Source: CAYVAP01 sp964343195 (GTDB lineage Bacteria > Bacteroidota > Bacteroidia > J057). Taken from it: 36,543 nt of DNA. A model generated the notes under the pieces. It was given only the letters and a program-made list of their open reading frames with translations, made no database searches and was not told where the DNA came from. Below, in pieces: positions 33,392 to 36,543 of this stretch; within the stretch, counting starts at the first letter, position 1, and each line of letters begins with the position of its first letter. The stretch lies in the NCBI GenBank assembly GCA_964343195.1, contig CAYFIR010000061.1, positions 1 to 36,543 of the forward strand, written 5' to 3'. A program made the position numbers and the translations under genes.

Positions 33392-35674
33392 ATGCCGAAA
33401 ACCCTGCTCAAAGCCATCATGTTTACCGATATCGTAGGGTATACTACGATGATGCAGCAGGACAGGGATCGGGCTATTTCAGCAGTCAAGGCCTATGAGA
33501 CTGCTCTCAAATCCTTGATAGATACCCATCAGGGCGAACTCGTACAAACCTACGGAGACGGGAGTCTTAGTACGTTTGACAGTGCATTTGATGCGGTCAT
33601 GTGTGCGCGGGCGGTACAAGAAGCCGTCATTGGGAAGGTGCCCCTTCGCATTGGGGTACACGTAGGAGAAATCACCCTTGATGGCGATCATATCTTTGGG
33701 ACAGGCATCAATGTCTGCTCCCGCATCGAATCCATGGGAGTAGCAGGGGCCTTGCTGGTTTCAAAAGAGGTGCATCAGAAAGTGCAGAACCGACAAGGGC
33801 TGGAGTTTGTATCCCTCGGCAAGCATCATTTTAAGAATGTGGCCGAACCCATGGAAGTGTTAGCCCTTGGGAATGCCCCCTTAGTGGTTCCTAAGCGAAA
33901 GGAACTCTCTGGAAAAATGGCTCCCAAGCGGAAGGTTCAGCCCTATGTGATCCTACTGGGACTGCTGTTAGGACTTTTGATTACAGGCGGAATTTGGTGG
34001 AGTCAGTCCGAGAGTGAGGAGCCGGTGAGCACCCTGGAGGGGACAAAAATTTCGGTGATTCCCTTCACTGATCAGACTCATAGCGATCAATTCAGTTCCT
34101 TTGGTGCTTTGATTTCAGACTGGCTCTCTACTCGTCTGATGGATATTGAGGGAACAGCCGTTATGCGGCCAGCCAACATTCAGCAACAGGTGGCTGAGGC
34201 TCAGGAAGCGGGTGCAAGTCAGTTTGCCAAGGTTTTACAAAACCTGACGGGTGTAGACCTGATTGTGGAGGGGAACTATTACCTATTGGATGGCTCGCTT
34301 ATCATCAACGCGAGTATCCTTAACATCGCCAAAAATGAGATCGTCAAGAGCTTCGAGGTGAAGGGACCTCAGGAGGAACGATTTGCCCTGCTTGAGTCGA
34401 TTGGACAAAAGGTGTTGGGATACTGGGCCATCCGGGATGTAGCCTACCTGCAGCAACGCCCTCCGAAATATGAAGCCTATAAGCTCTATGAAGAAGCCAA
34501 ACCTTTGATGTTAACTGATCCCGAGGAGGCCATTGTGAAATTTAAGAGGGCAACAGAAATTGATTCAGCCTTTCTTCCCAGCCTGTTTTCCCTGCACAGT
34601 GTGTACTCTGGGGAGGGGAGGGACCGAGAACAGGATTCCATATTTGAAGAAATTACTCGGAGAAAATCTTCCTTTACACGTTTGGACCAGTTGAACTATA
34701 GCCAACTGGTGGAAATTCGACGGAATAACTGGTTGGGAGCCGCACAGATTTCTGAGCAGGCATTCAAAATGGACCCAAGCAATGTATCGGCAGCCCTCCG
34801 TTCCCAGAAGCTATACTTGTACGCCAACTATGCGCAAAAGTCTTTGGACCTCTGGGAGTCGATAGATCCAAGGTTTATCAGGGGAGATGGCCCTGAGCTA
34901 GATTGGCAAATCGTCGGACCCGCTTTTGCCTACTTTCAATTGGGGAGATACGCAGAGCTAGATCAGTTGGCCCGCAGCTACCAACGTCCCAAAATTCCGG
35001 ATGGCATGGCCGTCATTCACCTGCAATCTCTGATGCTTGCAGGTCGGTACGATCGGTTGGAAGAAGAGCTAGCGAGGTACTTGGAAGAGGGATTATATTC
35101 CAATTCTGGGGAATTGACCCCTCCGGGTTTGACCATCACCTTCGTGTGTGATGAGCTTTATCTAGCAAACAGTGATTCCCTGCTGGAAGTGTATGTGGCC
35201 AAGCTGGAAGCCTGGAATGAGCAGCAATCTACCCATGACCCCGCCTATTTGCGGGATAAGGGGGTAGTAGCTTTCTACCGGAAAGAGTATGCCAATGCGC
35301 TTACATATTGGGAGCAGGAGCAAACCGAAAACCAGAGTTGGCCCGGCTGGCTGCGAAAGCCGCTCAAGATTGAGCACCAAAGTCGGCTGGCATATTGTTC
35401 AGCCTTACTGGGCGATACCGAAAGGGCCGAGGCCTACCTTGCCTCCATCGCCGCCGAGCCCGACAGCATCAGCGATATTATCAGCATCAAGGCCTACTAC
35501 AGTGCCAGGATTCACACCTCTCTTGGGAACTTTGAGCAGGCCTGTAATCTACTGGAAAAGTCTGTCAACGCGGGTATGTCATTCTTCAGGCCACAGGTAT
35601 TCCGGCATGACCCTTTCCTAAAGCCCCTTTGGGAATATCCCGAATTTTTGGAAATGACGGCCGTGAAGGAGTAG
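33392..35674 (+). CDS. Class III adenylate/guanylate cyclase with TM and TPR-like C-terminus
   Basis: The 760-residue protein begins with a class III cyclase domain (about 1-160). It has a metal Asp13 in FTDIVGYTTMM, the second metal Asp56 in QTYGDGSLSTF, RIGVHVGEI, and the Asn107/Arg111 pair in GINVCSRIES. The position where many class IIIb cyclases have a substrate-choosing Lys is Gln52. One membrane helix covers about 185-204. Outside it are a TolB/FlgO-like domain (about 213-345; ISVIPFTDQ, GVDLIVEGNY) and TPR-like helices (about 360-750). It could make a cyclic nucleotide in response to something sensed outside. It is intact, whereas the neighbouring mobile genes are broken. Confidence 0.85.
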   Translation: MPKTLLKAIMFTDIVGYTTMMQQDRDRAISAVKAYETALKSLIDTHQGELVQTYGDGSLSTFDSAFDAVMCARAVQEAVIGKVPLRIGVHVGEITLDGDHIFGTGINVCSRIESMGVAGALLVSKEVHQKVQNRQGLEFVSLGKHHFKNVAEPMEVLALGNAPLVVPKRKELSGKMAPKRKVQPYVILLGLLLGLLITGGIWWSQSESEEPVSTLEGTKISVIPFTDQTHSDQFSSFGALISDWLSTRLMDIEGTAVMRPANIQQQVAEAQEAGASQFAKVLQNLTGVDLIVEGNYYLLDGSLIINASILNIAKNEIVKSFEVKGPQEERFALLESIGQKVLGYWAIRDVAYLQQRPPKYEAYKLYEEAKPLMLTDPEEAIVKFKRATEIDSAFLPSLFSLHSVYSGEGRDREQDSIFEEITRRKSSFTRLDQLNYSQLVEIRRNNWLGAAQISEQAFKMDPSNVSAALRSQKLYLYANYAQKSLDLWESIDPRFIRGDGPELDWQIVGPAFAYFQLGRYAELDQLARSYQRPKIPDGMAVIHLQSLMLAGRYDRLEEELARYLEEGLYSNSGELTPPGLTITFVCDELYLANSDSLLEVYVAKLEAWNEQQSTHDPAYLRDKGVVAFYRKEYANALTYWEQEQTENQSWPGWLRKPLKIEHQSRLAYCSALLGDTERAEAYLASIAAEPDSISDIISIKAYYSARIHTSLGNFEQACNLLEKSVNAGMSFFRPQVFRHDPFLKPLWEYPEFLEMTAVKE

Positions 35675-35766
35675 GTTGTTCCTACCAGCGATATAGCGCG
35701 TGAGCTTCTGGCCCTGGTTCATAAAACAACATATGTTCTGAGGAACCTGCCTCATCCCGACTTCAT
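35675..35766. other. Short spacer after the cyclase gene
   Basis: No gene or clear terminator is seen in the 92 bp between the cyclase stop and the fragment at 35767. Confidence 0.4.
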
Positions 35767-36060
35767 TCAAATGCTTTGTTCTACCCACCCCTGAAACAGC
35801 TCATGGATGATCGGCAACCCCTCCATCAGTGCTGCTGGTCCAGGCTGCAGGATGATGGACGAGTGAATCTCGTGTAGCTGTTTTTCCTTAACCGCCTTTA
35901 TCTGATCCCAGCCTGGACGACTCACTAGTCGATCTGGTTTGAACATCTTGCCACACCAGGAACCCAGGATGATATCGGGGTCTCGGTCGATAACATTTTG
36001 AGGGTCTGCAATGATGCGGTTTTTGGCAAGGGACTCTTTACTGTGCTCCGGGAATAGCTC
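35767..36060 (-). pseudogene. C-terminal fragment of a BtuF/cobalamin-type ABC-transporter binding protein
   Basis: On the minus strand about 97 codons up to the stop at 35767-35769 read FPEHSKESLAKNRIIADPQN, then VIDRDPDIILGSWCGKMFKP and DRLVSRPGWDQIKAVKEKQL, and near the end SSIILQPGPAALMEGLPIIH. The DPDIILGSWCGK and RPGW..I.AV..K motifs are characteristic of the periplasmic cobalamin/siderophore-binding (TroA-like, BtuF-type) family. The N-terminal half and signal peptide are absent; the frame meets an IS3 fragment at about 36055-36065. It is a leftover C-terminal domain, not a working gene. Confidence 0.75.
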
Positions 36061-36205
36061 TACTCAGCTCGATCTGATGCTCCTGAGCACATAGCTCCAG
36101 TTTTTGGCTAATGAACTCTGGTCCGTTATCGCACCTAATATAGGCAGGCTTGCCTCGGTATTCCACCACATGGTCCAGGATTTCGGACAATTTAGATTGG
36201 GTAAT
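36060..36205 (-). pseudogene. Fragment of an IS3-family transposase (OrfB)
   Basis: On the minus strand, KLSEILDHVVEYRGKPAYIR, then CDNGPEFISQKLELCAQEHQ and IELSR read in one frame of ~48 codons between in-frame stops. The DNGPEFIS motif holds the second catalytic Asp of an IS3-family DDE transposase. The last Glu motif (normally after IQPG.P..N) is cut at the junction with the binding-protein fragment. It belongs to a different IS3 type from the copy at 32325-33256 (DNGPEFIS rather than TDQGAQFTS). Confidence 0.7.
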
Positions 36206-36491
36206 TCATTATAACGCTTTCTATTAAACTGTGGTAGCGGGCAGGGGGAAGGCTACAATACCTTTGAGCTTCAACTGCGTGAATCCTCATAAAGAATCAG
36301 AAATCGTGGCTAATTATGGGGTTAGTCTGCAGATTATGGGAGATTATGGGAGATTATGGGATAAACAGGTTTATTCTGGGAAAATGCGGTAGGATTTGGT
36401 CTTAGGTCACTTAAAACCCCAACTTTAACTCGACCTAAAAGCAAAATCGCCTGCAAGCACTTGACTTACAGGCGATTTTATCAATTTTAAG
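36206..36491. other. Non-coding right end of the mobile region with a short tandem repeat
   Basis: No gene is seen. AGATTATGGG is repeated exactly three times at 36331-36360, with a diverged copy (TAATTATGGG) at 36311-36320. ACTCGACC at 36428-36435 and ACTTGACT at 36459-36466 match the integrase-side repeats. The last part is the tRNA terminator hairpin. Confidence 0.6.
36443..36479 (-). terminator. Terminator hairpin downstream of tRNA-Asp
   Basis: AAAATCGCCTG (36443-36453) and CAGGCGATTTT (36469-36479) are perfect 11-bp inverted arms with a 15-base loop, 12 bp past the tRNA 3' end. Its T-rich arm lies downstream on the minus strand, as expected for an intrinsic terminator of the tRNA transcript. 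Confidence 0.7.
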
Positions 36492-36543
36492 CGGTCCGGA
36501 CGGGACTCGAACCCGCGACCCCATGCGTGACAGGCATGTATTC
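36492..36543 (-). tRNA. tRNA-Asp (GTC), 5' part beyond the window edge
   Basis: Reading the minus strand, the visible part has anticodon stem CATGC, loop CTGTCAC (anticodon GTC), stem GCATG, variable loop, T-arm GCGGG-TTCGAGT-CCCGT and the acceptor half CCGGACC with discriminator G. CCA is not encoded. The D-arm and 5' acceptor half lie past 36543. It is the likely integration target of the element to its left. Confidence 0.93.

Larger units (their letters stand above)
31770..36513. mobile_element. Decayed integrative element in a tRNA-Asp gene
   Basis: The element is bounded by the tRNA-end copy (31770-31791) and the tRNA-Asp gene (from 36492). It contains a truncated tyrosine integrase near the left end, ACTCGACC-type arm repeats near both ends, IS3-family remains, a cyclase-TPR gene and a piece of an ABC-transporter binding protein. 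At ~4.7 kb it lacks a working integrase, so it is an immobile remnant. The boundaries are inferred from the tRNA-end match. Confidence 0.5.

Noticed and set aside
36492..36513. Second tRNA gene at 31770
   Set aside because: Only the 3' acceptor/T-loop part is present there; no anticodon or D arm can be folded next to it.

Overview
The window looks like a chromosome segment of a Bacteroidota bacterium, probably a Saprospirales/Lewinella-like organism. This is inferred from several features: promoters with the Bacteroidota pattern TTTG-N19/20-TAnnTTTG, many short lipoproteins, OmpA proteins with thrombospondin-type-3-like Asp-rich repeats, a lipoprotein with the NYNPEATVDDGSC motif, and a Bacteroidota-type tyrosine integrase arm domain. 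No 16S gene or other decisive marker is present. By eye the left third is GC-richer than the right part; this was not computed.

Layout. (1) 1-851 is non-coding and packed with REP-like inverted repeats in a ~170-bp higher-order array. (2) 852-7900, minus strand, holds a three-gene locus: a CHAT protease-like/iSTAND protein, a MoxR AAA+ ATPase, and a 1383-residue three-pass membrane protein. The last joins a degenerate CoxE-like vWA domain to periplasmic PKD/Ig, TPR and C-terminal SUMF1 (C-type-lectin-fold) domains. I read it as a MoxR-vWA 'ternary' biological conflict system, and it is the most interesting item here. (3) 8138-19245 is mostly ordinary chromosome: a lipoprotein esterase, two orphan acyl carrier proteins, an orphan OmpR-type regulator, a lipid kinase, a HipA-like kinase/DUF3037 pair, an M20 dipeptidase, a YdcF/SanA-like protein, YjbQ, an alpha/beta hydrolase and several lipoproteins. 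(4) 19429-22473 carries two paralogous OmpA-family proteins. (5) 23005-30895, minus strand, has a transglycosylase-like protein, a four-gene envelope operon (lipoprotein, M48 protease, lipoprotein, outer-membrane barrel) behind a clear promoter, a hotdog thioesterase-TetR pair, and the CCA-adding enzyme.

(6) 31546-36543 is a decayed mobile region. A tRNA-Asp gene runs off the right edge. A 22-bp copy of its 3' end (20/22 identical) lies at 31770-31791, in the position expected for the displaced tRNA end of an integrated element. Between the two lie a truncated integrase with ACTCGACC-type arm repeats, a dead IS3-family copy, an adenylate/guanylate cyclase-TPR protein, the C-terminal piece of a cobalamin/siderophore-type binding protein, and another IS3 fragment.

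How the genes may work together. In the conflict locus the SUMF1, TPR and PKD domains lie outside the membrane by the positive-inside rule, with the vWA domain inside. MoxR would remodel the vWA scaffold, and the CHAT-iSTAND protein would be the executor protease. The remaining genes are mainly envelope and housekeeping functions.
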